From: Mesostigma viride
Lineage: Eukaryota > Streptophyta > Mesostigmatophyceae > Mesostigmatales > Mesostigmataceae
Assembly (NCBI GenBank): GCA_009746045.1
Contig: RPFO01000156.1
Coordinates: 2,485,588 to 2,549,587 of the forward strand
DNA length: 64,000 nucleotides
Direction: 5' to 3'
This document shows, piece after piece, positions 34,601 through 47,660 of this stretch. A program made the translations under genes and the position numbers. Position 1 is the stretch's first letter; each line of letters starts with the position of its first letter. The notes beneath the pieces were generated by a model. It did no database searches, was not told where the DNA came from, and saw only the letters and a program-made list of their open reading frames with translations.

Positions 34601-35573
34601 GCTTCCATGGAATGCTGGGAGTGGCTGGATTTCAGATGCTGCAACATGCGGCACGGTACAAAAGAGCACATATGCATACCTCGAGGAACCAGAAGCGGGG
34701 GATCGGCCGGCCGTCGAAGATTACGTCCAGGAGCCAGCACAGGAAGAGGTACGGTCCCTTGATGATCGGCGAGGTTTCCACCTCCGGGCGCGCCCGCTCC
34801 CGCTCCCAGATCGCTTCATTCGAGAGGGTCAGTTTCGCCAGCTTGGCCCGCAATTCCTGCACCTCGGGGCTGACCGGAGGCTCGGGCTCCTGCAGCTTGC
34901 GTAGCTTGTACCAGATGCTGGTGGATTCCGCGACGAAGTTGTTCTTAGCGACCGCGAGGCTGGTTGGCGGAGGGCCCATCTTCCGGGCATCTTCATCAAT
35001 GTACAGGCCTCCCTGTGATTTATAGCCGTAGTCGGTCGGAGGCAGCGTGTTGGGATCATCGGCATCTATTTTGGCCTGTACATCCTTGATAATCGTTTCT
35101 AAGGCCGCCAGTTCCTTCCGCCGTTCCTCTCGCTCCTTCTTCAGCTGCTTCATCGTCTCGCCGTTCGGGCTTTTCAAGGTTTTCAGGTCAATGCTCGCTG
35201 AGCATCTGACAACCTTATGCCGGGGATTGGCGCGCTGGGGATATGGTTGCCACCCCCACTGTGTGGAATGGGCAGATGAGCTTTTGTGGACACCATCGCT
35301 AAACTTGGGTAAGAAAGAGGAAGTTAGGCGAATTGCCGACATCCTTGTCCAAGTTTGCCCGGGAATGCGCTCAAAAGAATAACCCCACCTGTTTGTATTC
35401 TGCTCTTTCAGTCGGAAAACCTGATGCCCAAAGCTAACCAGGCAACGACGAAAAGTCGGTTGTGACCCGATGGTACACGGTTTTCCCAATTTTAGGGCAG
35501 CGCAGTGGTTTCCCGGGAATCTCGAATTGCCAACAGCGTGAGATAATGCATTCTTCCTCAATGGGCATGCCAT
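28693..35573 (-). CDS. PTOX: Plastid terminal oxidase (plastoquinol oxidase), 5 exons
   Basis: Exons on the minus strand are 35573-34680, 32315-32203, 31524-31352, 30857-30755 and 29014-28693. All junctions are GT-AG and in phase, giving 534 residues to TAA. A second in-frame ATG at 35342 gives 457 residues and a more typical transit peptide ([14 protein letters not shown]), so the true start is uncertain. The family signature is clear: PRFWFLE joins [19 protein letters not shown], then [54 protein letters not shown] and [13 protein letters not shown]. The six expected di-iron ligands (E; E and H of EFHH; E of IEAHA; E and H of EAEH) are all present. Known role: a non-haem di-iron oxidase at the thylakoid that passes electrons from plastoquinol to oxygen, supporting carotenoid desaturation and acting as a safety valve. 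The C-terminal Ala-rich extension is unusual. A tandem copy of the exon 2 donor would cause a stop if used, so the first donor was chosen. Confidence 0.95.
29047..29550. repeat. GGTGTA/GGTGTG hexanucleotide array at the PTOX exon 5 acceptor
   Basis: About 80 hexamers, GGTGTA and GGTGTG intermixed, begin within 35 bp of the exon 5 acceptor. On the sense strand they read CACCTACACC. The acceptor itself (CACCTACACCAG) has the same composition, so the array appears to have grown from the splice-site region. The long Thr/Pro, Gly/Val and Cys/Arg frames are repeat translations. Confidence 0.95.
30205..30740. repeat. 12-bp array beside the PTOX exon 4 donor, bounded by a copy of that edge
   Basis: GGTGGAGGAGAG repeats fill 30268-30730. 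On the right is the true exon 4 donor edge (GTACTCACATATACATGTCC, 30748-30767, then GTGTAGTACTGGTGGATGAC). On the left is a close copy of the same edge (GTACTCACATGCACATGTCT, from 30210, with the same GTGTAGTACTGGTGGATGAC). The array thus lies between a splice-site edge and its duplicate. Confidence 0.9.
31575..31775. repeat. Three decayed copies of the PTOX exon 3 acceptor edge
   Basis: The true edge on the plus strand is GGTCAGCAGGTGGTGAAACT followed by CGTTCCTAGAC (31499-31530). Variants begin at about 31579 (GGTCAGATGGTGGTACTCC), 31659 (GGTCAGGAGGTGGTGGAACT) and 31740 (GGTCAGCATGTGGTGGAACT), each followed by a GAACAG/GATAGAAAC-like stretch. Spacing is about 80 bp. Confidence 0.9.
32157..32231. 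repeat. 37-bp tandem duplication of the PTOX exon 2 donor edge
   Basis: GACCACTCACCACTCCTCGG with following CAAAGTGCACGTGCTT occurs twice in tandem, from 32157 and 32194. The right-hand copy is the true exon 2 end and donor. Use of the second donor would put TGA in frame after GAGGAGTGG. Confidence 0.95.
32371..33590. repeat. Seven decayed copies of the PTOX exon 2 acceptor edge in intron 1
   Basis: The true edge on the plus strand is GTAGGGCATGCGGGCCACCG then TCTGTTTC (32296-32323). Related segments lie near 32383 (ATAGGGCATGCGGGGCACCG), 32921 (TACGGCATGCGGGCGACCG), 33112 (GTCGGGCATGCGCGCCACCG), 33210 (TAGGGCATGCGTGGGACCG), 33347 (GTAGGGCACGAGTGCCACCG), 33456 (AGGGCACGAGTGCCACCA) and 33565 (AGGGCACTGGTGTGACGC). 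Nearly all retain an AG acceptor on the gene strand. Confidence 0.9.
32405..32840. repeat. GTTT-GTTC-GTTT tetranucleotide array in PTOX intron 1
   Basis: About 88 copies of GTTC (32432-32783) lie between shorter GTTT runs (32405-32431 and 32784-32840). The array starts exactly at the acceptor position of one duplicated exon 2 edge, whose normal flank reads TCTGTTTCGGGG. All frames are open on both strands, but only repeat peptides result. Confidence 0.97.
33835..33980. repeat. TTTGCATATGGTG repeats in PTOX intron 1
   Basis: About nine copies of a 13-15 bp unit (TCTGCATATGG and TTTGCATGTGGTG variants). Confidence 0.85.
34078..34172. repeat. 33-bp tandem repeat, 3 copies, in PTOX intron 1
   Basis: ACTATAGCTTGCTTTTACCC followed by TATCTAG occurs three times (from about 34079). 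The third copy runs into TATCAAGGAGACAGCAAGCG, a variant of the dispersed motif found at 59766. Confidence 0.85.
34370..34490. repeat. CACGCC/CACACC-rich low-complexity tract in PTOX intron 1
   Basis: Mixed CACGCC, CACACC and CACAAG hexamers. Low complexity without a single strict period. Confidence 0.8.
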
Positions 35574-36249
35574 GTGGCAAAATCAAGCGTGCTCCCTGTG
35601 TTGCCACTTGCCAGGCTGGATTGCATATTTAAGGAAAACAGAGACCTTCCTGACCTTCCTGAGTCCTGACAACATGCCACATGCAAAATCTCGAAGCCCA
35701 AAGGGGGAGGGCACTTGATCGGTTGGGACTTGGGCATCGGGACTTGGGGCGCCAAGATTTAGACTGAGCAATTTCGGTACGATATGTTGTTGTTGTTGTT
35801 GTTGTTGCCCACGCATGGGCAACGGTACGATATGTGGCCGCGGCGGTTTCATAATTCATCCTACTTTCCGTACGATTCGCGAACAGTCGAGGCTGAGCGA
35901 GGCTGTCGTACTTCGTGATGTGACGGGCATTGGGACCTTCAGCTGAGGCTTCAGCATGGAACCCACCCGAAAGTCCCTGTCGAGCTCTTCACTCTTCAGA
36001 CTGTTCGACTGTTATGCGCGCATACTGGGTAAGAAGGTAATGTGGTGGTCGCGAGGTCACGTCCTGCTGGAACACACGTCGCAGATTCCTTATAGACGAG
36101 GCTCATAGAAGCGCTTAGACTCGACGAGTCAACGTGCGCCTTTATCCTATCGTTTCGGGCTGTCTTCCAGCAGGCTTCTACCACAATTTCGATTAGCGGC
36201 CTTTTTTAGCTTTTGATCGCACGTACGCCTGCCGATTAGAAAATCAACC
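35574..36249. promoter_or_regulatory. Divergent intergenic region between PTOX and the PLAC8 gene
   Basis: This 676-bp spacer lies between the outermost PTOX ATG and the PLAC8 ATG, on opposite strands, so it should carry both promoters. It includes a short TTG run (35786-35806) flanked by two copies of GTACGATATGT and a pair of CCCATGC/GCATGGG words. No TATA box could be assigned with confidence. Confidence 0.5.
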
Positions 36250-38525
<2,276 letters not shown>

Positions 38526-40136
38526 GTGAGGGCTGGCTTGACGGCCACTCCGCACGGCGATGACACAGTAAATGGCTGTATGGCCGGTCTGTGCTGCTAA
38601 CCCTGCCAGGTAACGACATCACTGCTGTGAAGCCAAGTCTGCCTGGATGCGCGGCTGACGATAAATTACCATTTGCCCGCCTGGCCTGGCTGCCAGCAAC
38701 CTGGCATGGCTTGGCTGCGACCTGCTGGGCAAAGACCTGAAAAGAAAAGGCACGACAGGCTCGCCTGGGGATCCGTCAGTGAATGTTTTTGCTGTGACTT
38801 GCCACCAAAACCATTGGGGCAAATGCCAGCAGCCAGACCCTCTATACCCTTCATCTTTTCTCTTCAGCGGTGCGTTGCCAGTGGAAACATGCCGTTCTAT
38901 CCGTGGGCCGATTGTGTTACTTGCCAGCTAGTGAAGGGATGTGGGGACCCTACAAGTAGATAGAGTAGTAATGTTTCTCTGTGGCCTCTTGGTACTGGGT
39001 GTCCTATCGGTACGCACTGGGCGTCCTATCGGTGCACCTGCTTCTGTATTGCAACGGCGGGCATTTGACCAGTGGCAGCCGGTCCAATGGGAGGGTCCAT
39101 TGGCCTGGAATGCTTCTTGTATGGAACACAGGGCGAGTTACATGTGGGTTACTTCTAGTGCGGGTTTTCTTCTGCCATGCACTGCCCGATGGGATGTGCT
39201 CCTATTCGGTCAGTGTCTCATGCGCTGAGCATCCAATTCCGTACCTGTGCGGTTAGTTCATGGCTCAAATGCCCCGCTGTTCTGACGGTGCCATACGATG
39301 GCGATGGTTGATGTATTTATGTTGCCATTTTTGCCTCGATGCATGGGCATCTGGGACATTTCCAGTAACTAGTTTGCGACGTGGCTGTAGAGATGCGGCC
39401 ACTGAGCAAGCACCAGCTATCGGTTGCGAGGCGACAACGAAACTGTCTGGAAGAAAGGCGGCGGTCGTCTTGTGGGGCTTTGGTGGTGACTTGGTGGGCT
39501 GGGATGCTGGTGATGGACTCATTGGGGCAATGACATGCCATGGGACACAACTCGGACACAACTGGATTTTGGTGGTGTTGCTGCCAGCTCATGGCTCTGA
39601 TGTGCAATGTTTTGCCACGCAAGCGTGTGTATAGGTTGCACGCTTAATGGGTCTATATCAATGAGACAACCATTTAGATATATTTCGCAAAGTTTCGGAT
39701 CCCAAAGTTTCGGCATCAAAGTGCCCGTGAACATTGGAAGTGGTATATATTTTGGTTGCTGCGGTCAGGGTGACTACCGGTATGCTGAAAGCATAATTTC
39801 TTGGCATGCCCTGATGTGTTGGTTGGCGAAATGTTCTTGTTTTCACACTGAAGCCTACACACTAAGTACATGTTTTCCATGGAGTCTGTATATATTTGCT
39901 TATTTAATTTGTAATGGTTTTCACTTTAATGACCAGTAAATGCACACGCATGTTCAGGTCTACGCGTCGAACATTTCAAATTTCAAATTTCAAGTCCACT
40001 CACGGAAAACAAGATAATTTAAACGCAACAATACCAATCATATGGTTGATCACTCGAAGAAAGACACATCTGAATCAAGTACTTGCGTGTTGCATGCATG
40101 CGCATTAATTAATTACGCACGCAGTCGAGTGTCTAT
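38526..40136. other. 3' flank of the PLAC8 gene, no further gene
   Basis: No gene is supported in this 1.6 kb. Short open frames on both strands lack family features. GGTACTGGGTGTCCTATCGG and CACTGGGCGTCCTATCGGTG form a small local duplication near 38990-39035. The right end meets the TTAA tail of the retroelement at 40137. Confidence 0.5.
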
Positions 40137-41120
40137 TAATTAATTAATTAATTAATTAAACACGTGCTCCCGTCGGGGAGTCACGGAGCACCGAAGTGCT
40201 TTTAATCCCTGTGTGTGCACTACAGGAGAAAGGGCAGAGACCCCTGGGCAGTCTCCTTCATGCCAAAGGCATGCCACAGCTGCAATCGGGCGCGCTAGCT
40301 AAAAGGACAGGCTACCGATCCGGCAAACTGTGGGTGCAATAAGACCCATGTAAGTGTGGCATAACAAGTAGCGTGGGCAAGTAATCTGAACATAGCCAGG
40401 GCGTAGCATGGCTGTACTAGGACTAGGCTAAGGCTATGGCTGGTTGTGTACCGTGCGTTGCCGGCACGTGACTAGGTATGTTGGCACAGCTAGGCAAACA
40501 GTCTAAGCATGGCTGCCTTAGCGGCAGTGACTCCAATGGTTACAAGCTAGGGCTATTGCTATTCTAGCCCGCTGGGGGCGTCCACATCTTGTGGTTGATC
40601 ATCAGGTCCCCGCCCCTCCAGTACACCTTGGGCTGCTGGGGGTCCTGCTTATGGCGGAGGTTTTCCGGCCACAGGTCGCGTCGCTGCTGTTGCTGAGCGG
40701 GGGTCAGGTCGTCATACAGCGTCCAGGTGAGGTCGTGCAACCGCTTGCGACGAGAGAGGAACCGCTGCTTATCCTCAGGGGAGGGGAAGGTGAGCATGCA
40801 GGACTGGTGGGGGAGCCGCCTTGTCCCGTGAGTGGGGAAGGCGGTGGCACCCACGCAGTTCTACCTCACCTACCACTCATGAGGGTAAGAAGCTGGTTCT
40901 TGAGCTCGTTGACCAGCAAGGGAGGTTGACGTCTCACCTGGCTTAACTGGGGGAAGCGACGTAGCACCACTCGGCCGGCCACTCGCGGCGAGCGCGATCG
41001 GTGACCTCCCGTTGCTGGGCCTGGCGGTGGTCCTCCAGCTCCTGGAGCTTCGTGGCGTCGGTGGTGCATGGGGCATGCCATGGCGTCGGGGGCGCATGGG
41101 CATGCCACGGAGTACCATGT
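40137..41120 (-). mobile_element. ORF1-only non-LTR retroelement copy E, 5'-truncated
   Basis: On the minus strand the ORF1 C-terminal half is open to 40564, with MGATAFPTHGTRRLPHQSC, LTFPSPEDKQRFLSRRKRLH, TPAQQQQRRDLWPENLRHKQ and a final MWTPPAG. It is followed by a 400-bp 3' UTR, the GTGCTCC/GGGAGCAC hairpin (40164-40191) and a TTAA tail (40137-40160). The 3' UTR is nearly identical in layout to copy B. No reverse transcriptase is present. Confidence 0.8.
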
Positions 41121-41189
41121 GCTAATCTCATTCGAAAAAATAATTACGCGAAAGTTACAAAATATCGTCTGCATCATGCCCCTACCATA

Positions 41190-43497
41190 TTAATTAATTA
41201 ATTAATTAGACTCGTGCTCCCGTTGGGGAGTCACGGAGCATTAACCCCGATGGATGGATGGATGGGTGCAACATTCCTACCGGTCTAATCTATCTACATC
41301 TATCTAACAACATGCTAACTACAACATCTATCTAGGCAGCCGCACGAGGGGAGCTATCTGGCGTGCCTCCCGCGGGATTGCACACGCGGGCGCTTCCCCA
41401 CTGGGGGGGCTCATTGTCCTCTATGACCTGGGCCCACTTGGCCTTGTCCATCATCTTCTTCCAAATCACGGAGAGGCCGAGGCCCCCCATGTCCTCTACT
41501 AGCTGTTCCTTGAAGGTGCGGGCCTTGCGGCGTCTAACATCACTAGGCCCAGCCCACGTCAGGAGGTGCCGGCCAGGCTGAGCTGGTCGCAGTCCTGCGG
41601 GGGGGCCACGTGAGGTGTCTACCTGGTTGGTGCGAGCTAGGTGCCCTACAAGCTGCAGGCGGCGTTGCTTAATTGTGCTGGTGATATAGGGCATGCCCTG
41701 CATGGTACAGGTCCTCATTGCGGACATGAGCAGCATATCCTACTCTGAAAATGGAACGCAGCATGCTGGTGACCGCGCCGTCCAGCTTGCGGGCCAGGTC
41801 GGCGGTGAGGGTCCACGTCTCGGCGCCATACGTGAGAACAGGAAGGACGAGGACCTTGAACAGGTCCTGTTTCCCGATCTTGCCCAGGGGCTTGCGCCAC
41901 AGGGCCCGGTACTGACGTAAAGCGTGCCAGGCGAGGGTGATGCGATGGTCCACATCAGCCTCGCAGCTGGGGAGCAGGCTGCCCAGCAGCTTAACGCGGT
42001 CCCGATACGGGACCCGAGAGCCGTCTAGGAGATAGAGGGGCGGCGCTGGGTTGGTGAGCCCCACCGCCAAGGCCTCTGTCTTCTTGCTGACCTCAAGCCC
42101 CACTGCCCGGGCCTCGAGAGCCAGGCAGTCAAGCCATGTCTGCACGTGCTCCGTGTCCTCGAAGAGGGTGGTGTCGTCTGCGTAAATGATGTCTGCTAGC
42201 CGAATCTCCGTGTCCGCACCGCCATGCCAGAATTTGTTAGCCACCTGCACTCCTGGTTCCCTGCCCACGATGCGGGCAAATCGCTTGCGCGCCTGAATCA
42301 TTACGTATTCGACAACAATAATGAACAGGTAGGGTGACAACACGCAGCCCTGCCACACACCCTTCTGTAAAGGGCATGGGGGCGTGGTCCCGTAAGAAGT
42401 GCGCACCGAAGTGGTGGACCCTTCATACAGGTTGCGGATGACAGCAATCAGGGGGCGGGGGATCCGGAACAACTCGAGGATGTCCCAAAGCGCAGGCCAG
42501 AAAACCGAATCGAAGGCTTTGATGAAGTCCACCAGCACAAGGTGCAAAGGGGACTCACCAGGCTGAAGGCGTTGCAGTTCCTCCACCAGTCGGCGAGTAG
42601 CGAAGAGCGCCTGTACTGTGTTGCGACCTGAACGGAAGCCGTGCTGAGTCTCGCTGAGGTGACCGTCCAGGGCCGTGCGCAGGCGGTTCAGGATGAGCCG
42701 CATAAGAAGCTTGAGGGGGGCACTTTGAATGCACACCCCTCTGTAGTTGCCGGGGTCGGCAGGCGACCCCTTGTTCTTGTACAGCATCGTGCGAAAACTG
42801 TGTTGCCAGGCCGCTGGAGGTGGTTGCGACGACAGCAGAAGGCGGTTGCAGATGTCCCGGAAGAGCAGCATAACACCTGTGTCCTCGAATTCGGCTGCAA
42901 GTTTTACAACTGCGGCCGGAATCTCGTCAGAGCCGGTGGCTGCGTCATACCGCAGGCGCTGGACCGCCTCCGTGACCTCGCGAGAGGTGAAAGGAGGCAT
43001 GTCAGACGGGTCGCCAAGTGGGCCGACCAGCGGGGGACTAGGTAGTCCGCCGCTGACCTAGGCGGGGCCGGGGGCCCTGCGGGGCCGGCCAGGGCGGCCG
43101 GGCGGGCGGCGGCGGCTGGGAGCAGGGGTGGGGGCGGCGCAGCTGTCCCCACGACCTCGGCCGTGGCCGTGGCCCAGGTACGAAGCCGCTTGGCTGGGGC
43201 GCCGGGGACGTCGTGGCGGCGGGGCCGGCCGAGGCCGTCCGGGTGCCCGAGGCGCTTGTACCAGAACCAGGCCCCCTTGCCGTCGTGCTTCTGCTGGCAG
43301 CTGCGCAGGTCCTTGACCATCTGCTGAGCATCTGCCTTCTCAGCCTGCTCGTAGGCGGCCCTCAGAGCTGCTTGCAGCCCAGGTTTGGCGATCGGATCTC
43401 TGTTGCGGCGGAGCATCTGCCTGGCGGCGACCACTGTCGGTGTGTGACGGTGGACAGCAAGCTGCCGACGCGGAGGCAAGGTGGGGGACCCTACCAT
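41190..43497 (-). mobile_element. LINE with reverse transcriptase, 5'-truncated
   Basis: Minus strand. 3' end: TTAA tail at 41192-41207, hairpin at 41212-41240, a CATC/GATG repeat, then the ORF2 stop at 41332. The reverse transcriptase is open from about 43000 to 41669 and then shifts frame to the C-terminal part (41736-41332). RT blocks visible are GSPADPGNYRGVCIQ, TQHGFRSGRNTVQALFATRR, LVDFIKAFDSVFW, GVWQGCVLSPYLFII, the catalytic YADDTT, and LTYGAETWTLT; GHLARTNQVDTSRG follows in the second frame. These suit an APE-type LINE of RTE-like character, with the clade uncertain. Upstream linker coding reaches 43497, where the copy is truncated; no endonuclease domain is left. Confidence 0.85.
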
Positions 43498-43509
43498 ATA
43501 GTCTCTAGA

Positions 43510-43870
43510 TCGAGGGGGATATAATCCTCATCTGAGCTGTCCTCTACTGTAATGGCAGACGAGGCGGCAGTGTACGGCGGCTACCCTCAGGGGCACTAAC
43601 CTCAACCTGCGGACTTTTACCCTGCATTCTACCAATGGGCCGTGGGGAGAAAACAGGAGCATGCCGGGCACAGGGAGGTGCTTATCGCGCAGACAGCAGC
43701 CCGTTTCTCCTTGTCTATCATGCGCGGGCGCGGAGTACAGATAATCCCAGAAGCCCTGTGCACATCCTCAAGCAATTGTGTCACATAGGTCCGGGTCGCG
43801 CTGCGTCGGTGCGGGGCGCGCACAAGTTTGCTAGTGGGTTGCGACGGGACAAAGGGACCCTGCCGTAGGA
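43510..43870 (-). pseudogene. LINE ORF2 C-terminal relic
   Basis: The reverse complement of this stretch closely matches 11880-12222 (ending in GATTATATCCCCCT), the same ORF2 C-terminal region. It has several frame breaks. The LINE at 41190-43497 is inserted next to it. Confidence 0.65.
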
Positions 43871-43974
43871 GTTGTCAATGCGCGACAAGATAACGGCAGG
43901 CTCGAGCTACCATGGTCTGGATTCTCCCGATTTCTCGGGCCTGCGCTGGTTGTCTCCTTATAGTTGTCTACCGG

Positions 43975-44205
43975 GTTAAATTAAATTAAATTAAATTAAA
44001 TTAAATTAAATTAAATTAAATTAAATTAAATTAAATTAAATTAAATTAAATTAAATTAAATTAAATTAAATTAAATTAAATTAAATTAAATTAAATTAAA
44101 TTAAATTAAATTAAATTAAATTAAATTAAATTAAATTAAATTAAATTAAATTAAATTAAATTAAATTAAATTAAATTAAATTAAATTAAATTAAATTAAA
44201 TTATA
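43975..44205. repeat. TTAAA pentanucleotide array, about 45 copies
   Basis: This is the 3' tail of the minus-strand LINE at 44210-45500. Shorter AAATT/ATTAAATT tails of the same type flank the 92-bp insertion at 11736-11827. Confidence 0.97.
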
Positions 44206-45500
44206 ACATGCCTCCGTTGGGAGATCATGTAGCACATATTCCTTGATGGATGGGTGGGGTGGAAGGAGCCGCGTAATCGAACTAACCTAACTCTAATCTA
44301 GCTAGTCTAGAAAAGTCCTAACTACCCTACTCATCAAAACGCCTCCTCCGCTTGGGGGGAGGTGGTTTGCCCACAGGGTCGGGCGTGTGAGCCTTGACAA
44401 TCCTCTTCCACCGCGTCTTGTTCTGCATGGCGGTCCAAAGAAGGGAGAGAGAGTGGATGCGGTATTCAAACTGGGCTGGGACCAGTAGGTCATCTGGACA
44501 GCAACATCTGTACGTAGTTCGTGACATAGTTTCCCTACCTTTTTGGCAATGCCCTTGGGGCCAGGCCAGGTCAGAATGTGCCGCCCTGGCTGGCCAAGCC
44601 GCTGGGGGCCGGCCAGACCAAGGGCGGTGTCGACCTGGCTGGTGCGAGCAAGGTGTCCTACAAATGCTATCCTACGCTGTCTAATCTCGTCCGAAATACG
44701 AGGCATGCCCTGATACAAAGACTCTGATGACGGGCGCTTGGAAAACCCTACGTTCAGGACCTGTCGGAGCATCCTGTAAACTGTGCCGTCTAGCCTAGAT
44801 GCCAGTGTGGGGTTGAGTGTCCACGCCTCGGCGCCATACGTGAGCACCGTGAGGACGAGGACCTTGAAGAGCATACGCTTGCGGTGTTCGCCCAGGCCCT
44901 TGGAGCGCCAGTAGGTGTTAAGCGAACGGAGCCTAGCCCAGGCCAGGCCAATGCGGGTGTCCACATCGTCGGCTGTGTCAGGAAGCCAGCTCCCTAACAG
45001 TTTGAAGCGGTCGCGGAACGGGACCGTCGTCCCGTCGAGCAAGCGCGGCAGCGGCGGTGTACTGGAGGCCCCAATCACCATCGCCTCAGTTTTGACACTA
45101 ATCTCCAACCCCACCGCCCTCGCCTCCAGGCCCAGACAGTCCAGCCAGGTCTGAATGTCCTCGGGGCGCGCGATGAGGGTGGTGTCATCCGCATAAATCA
45201 GGTCGGCCAGGCGGTAGCCAGGCTCAACCCCACCGTGCTCTTTCTCGTTAAGGATGTCCAAGCCTGGCTCGAACCGAGCAGTAAAGCGCGCACGTGCTCG
45301 GCGCATGACGTGATCCACGACAATAATGAACAGGTATGGGGACAGGACACAACCTTGCCACACCCCGTGGTGAAGGGGGAATGGTGGGGTGGTGCCTTCC
45401 GCAGTCCGCACTACTGCCTGTGAGCCCTCATACAGCCGGCGAATGGCAGCAATAAACGCAGGTGGCACTCGATCCAGAGCTAGGATGGCCCAAAGACTCT
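43975..45500 (-). mobile_element. LINE with reverse transcriptase and expanded TTAAA tail, 5'-truncated
   Basis: Minus strand. An open frame runs from 45468 to 44302 with the RT middle and C-terminal parts: AIRRLYEGSQAVV, GVWQGCVLSPYLFIIVVDHV, LIYADDTTLIARPEDIQTWL, FKLLGSWLPDTADDVDTRI, LTYGAEAWTLNPTL and GHLARTSQVDTALG. The copy starts within the RT, so it is dead on arrival. The 3' end has the CTCC/GGAG hairpin near 44203-44230 and then about 45 TTAAA pentamers (43975-44205). It is inserted into another minus-strand LINE relic (45505-46130). Confidence 0.85.
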
Positions 45501-45504
45501 ACCG

Positions 45505-46130
45505 GGTTGCATGGCCAGTCCTAAGGCTACCCGCAGGGCCCACATCAGTATTCACCTGGTCTGTGCGGGCAAGATGGCCGGCAACTGAAGAGGCGGCGGC
45601 GGTGTGGGATCGATTGCATGGGTGACAAGAGGGAGCTGAGTCGCAGTACGTAGAGCTCGGCCGGCTCGGGTGCGGCGCTGACTTGCATGGTAGCGGACGC
45701 CGAGGGTGTGACGCCGGAGCATTCGAGCACTTGACTGTGCCGTCAAGCTGCTTGCTCAGCGCCTGGTCCAGGGTCCACGCCTCGCAGCCGTAAAGGAGGA
45801 TGCTGAGCCAGCTGAGGACAATTAGGGCCTAATTCCAGAACATGCAGAGTGCGCTTGCGCCGCTCGCTCAGGTAGCGACATGTCCAGAACCGGTCGAGGC
45901 GGCGGAGATCCGCCCATGCAGGCCTGGCCAATGCAGGTGTTGATGGACATCGTCGGCCGTGGAGGGGAGCCGGCCAGCTGCCAAGGAGCTTGAAGCTAGG
46001 TCTACTTAATTGAAACGCCGGGTCGATCGGCGGGGGGACGGGGCTGTCGTCAAGCAGGAGTAGCCGGGTGGGTGGGGTGGTCCCAGCGGGGAAGCCGATG
46101 GACATGACCTCCACGGACGTCAACTACCTT
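45505..46130 (-). pseudogene. Degenerate LINE ORF2 fragment
   Basis: Minus-strand pieces VAGHLARTDQVNTDVGPAG (near 45545-45590) and SFKLLGSWP (near 45980) are parts of the same RT C-terminal region, with many frame breaks. Confidence 0.6.
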
Positions 46131-46960
46131 ACGTCAGGCCACTTCAAGTTGATCGGCAGTTGGCTTCCCAACTGCGGCGAGGACGACCTGACGACAAAAA
46201 TAGGCATGGCTTGGGCGCAACTCCATGACCGGCCACTGCCGCTGGTGGAGCAACCCCTCCCTACCCCGGATCGTCAAGCGGGACCTTTTCAAGGTCGTCA
46301 TTCTGACTCGATATCCTGACCTACAGCGCGCCGAAACCTGGACACTGACGCAGGAGCTGGAGCAACGACTCGACGGCGATTAACGTCATGCACGGCCAAG
46401 ATATGCTGCGCAAGGCCCTTAATATTATCCCCTTTGGTTTGCACATTAGTAATGAGGATTTGTACGCTGAGTTGCCGGCCTATGTTTCCCACATTCATAT
46501 ATATAGGCTGCCTTCTATTCCCCCAACCACCGGCCTGACATCGTGGTGCTGGATCGACTTTGAGGGGGGTGGCCGGCATCTGCTTATTGACGTTTCGGTG
46601 GCGCGGCCCTTGGCTCTTAGCCACGTGGCTGGGGCCTCCCTCACGGCAGGTTACACGGCGGACCGGGCGGAGCGGGCCAAGCTCCTGGCCTACGGCGACG
46701 TCGGGCACCATCGTGTGGTGCCCTTTGTCCTGGAGGAGTTTGGGGCCATGGGGCCCCTGACCTCCGCCTTCTTCAAGGAGTGTTGCCGGCTCCGGGAGGA
46801 CCGGCTGGACCTGGAGGGCCAGCGGGCCCCATGGTCGGCGCGGACCTGGACGTCATATTGGCGTCAGCGCTTGTCGGTGGCGCTGACTCGGGCCATGGCT
46901 GACATCATGCTCCGCCGTACGCGGGCTGATTTTGCGGTGCAGCAGGGCTATTAGGTTCCT
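46068..46960 (+). pseudogene. LINE ORF2 C-terminal segment of a second lineage
   Basis: Plus strand. FKLIGSWLPNCGEDDLTTKI is followed after frame breaks by an open stretch to TAG near 46954: RPDIVVLDRL in one frame, then HLLIDVSVARPLALSHVA and VVPFVLEEFGAMGPLTSAFF, ending RAMADIMLRRTRADF. The RPDIVVLD...LIDVSV pattern resembles the distal nuclease-like domain that follows the RT in some non-LTR elements. The expected final D/E-x-K lysine is Ser here, so activity is doubtful. Confidence 0.6.
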
Positions 46961-47089
46961 CCCGTTAGGCGTTTCCATTGGTCTCATCGTAGTATAGAGC
47001 TTTGACATGGCTCTGTACATAGGTTTATTATAGCTGGGAGTTTGCTTTGGTTTGAGTGATTTCACTCTGCATGCTGTAAGTAATTATAT

Positions 47090-47660
47090 TTTTAAATATA
47101 TATAGGCACAGGCGCCTGGGCCAGGCCGGGCACCTGGCCCGCACAGATCATACCTGTAGCCTGACATGTGCATCAGATAGCCTAGCTGGAACCAAGCCCG
47201 CCCAGCCCGGCCGGGGCTTTTGTCCTCACCTGGCGTGCCCCAGGCCGCGCACGGCAGGGCCGCCACCCGTGGACTTTCCGTGCATGATTGACAAGGCGTG
47301 GACATGTGCAACCCTACTAGATGAGACGGGCTCACACCCGGGCCGGCAGCCTCCTGGTTTGTCTGTCTGTAATATGGCCTCGGCAGATGGTTCGCAAGGA
47401 TAATAAATGCATGGCAAGTAGTGATCACGAAGGAGACCAACCCATACTGAAGTCAAGTCTGTGGGAGCTGCGTGTGACCGCGTTTGGCATTCATAGCGAT
47501 TCGGGCCGTGGTCAGTGCCCACCATGCAACCCTGTAACTAGGAACTACTAGATAGCTGGCATAATTCATTCATTCCTGATGTTCTCCAGCTCCCACTGAG
47601 GATTATGCTCACGTGACGCAGTCACGTGTATATTAATTGATTAATATATACATAAATATA
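47090..47660 (+). pseudogene. 5'-truncated LINE fragment with CACGTGAC hairpin end
   Basis: Degenerate GHLARTDH-like coding (AGHLARTDH near 47125-47150) is followed by a 3' UTR. The perfect hairpin CACGTGACGCAGTCACGTG (47610-47628) and an AT-rich tail end it. The 3' UTR matches 58500-58930. Confidence 0.65.
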
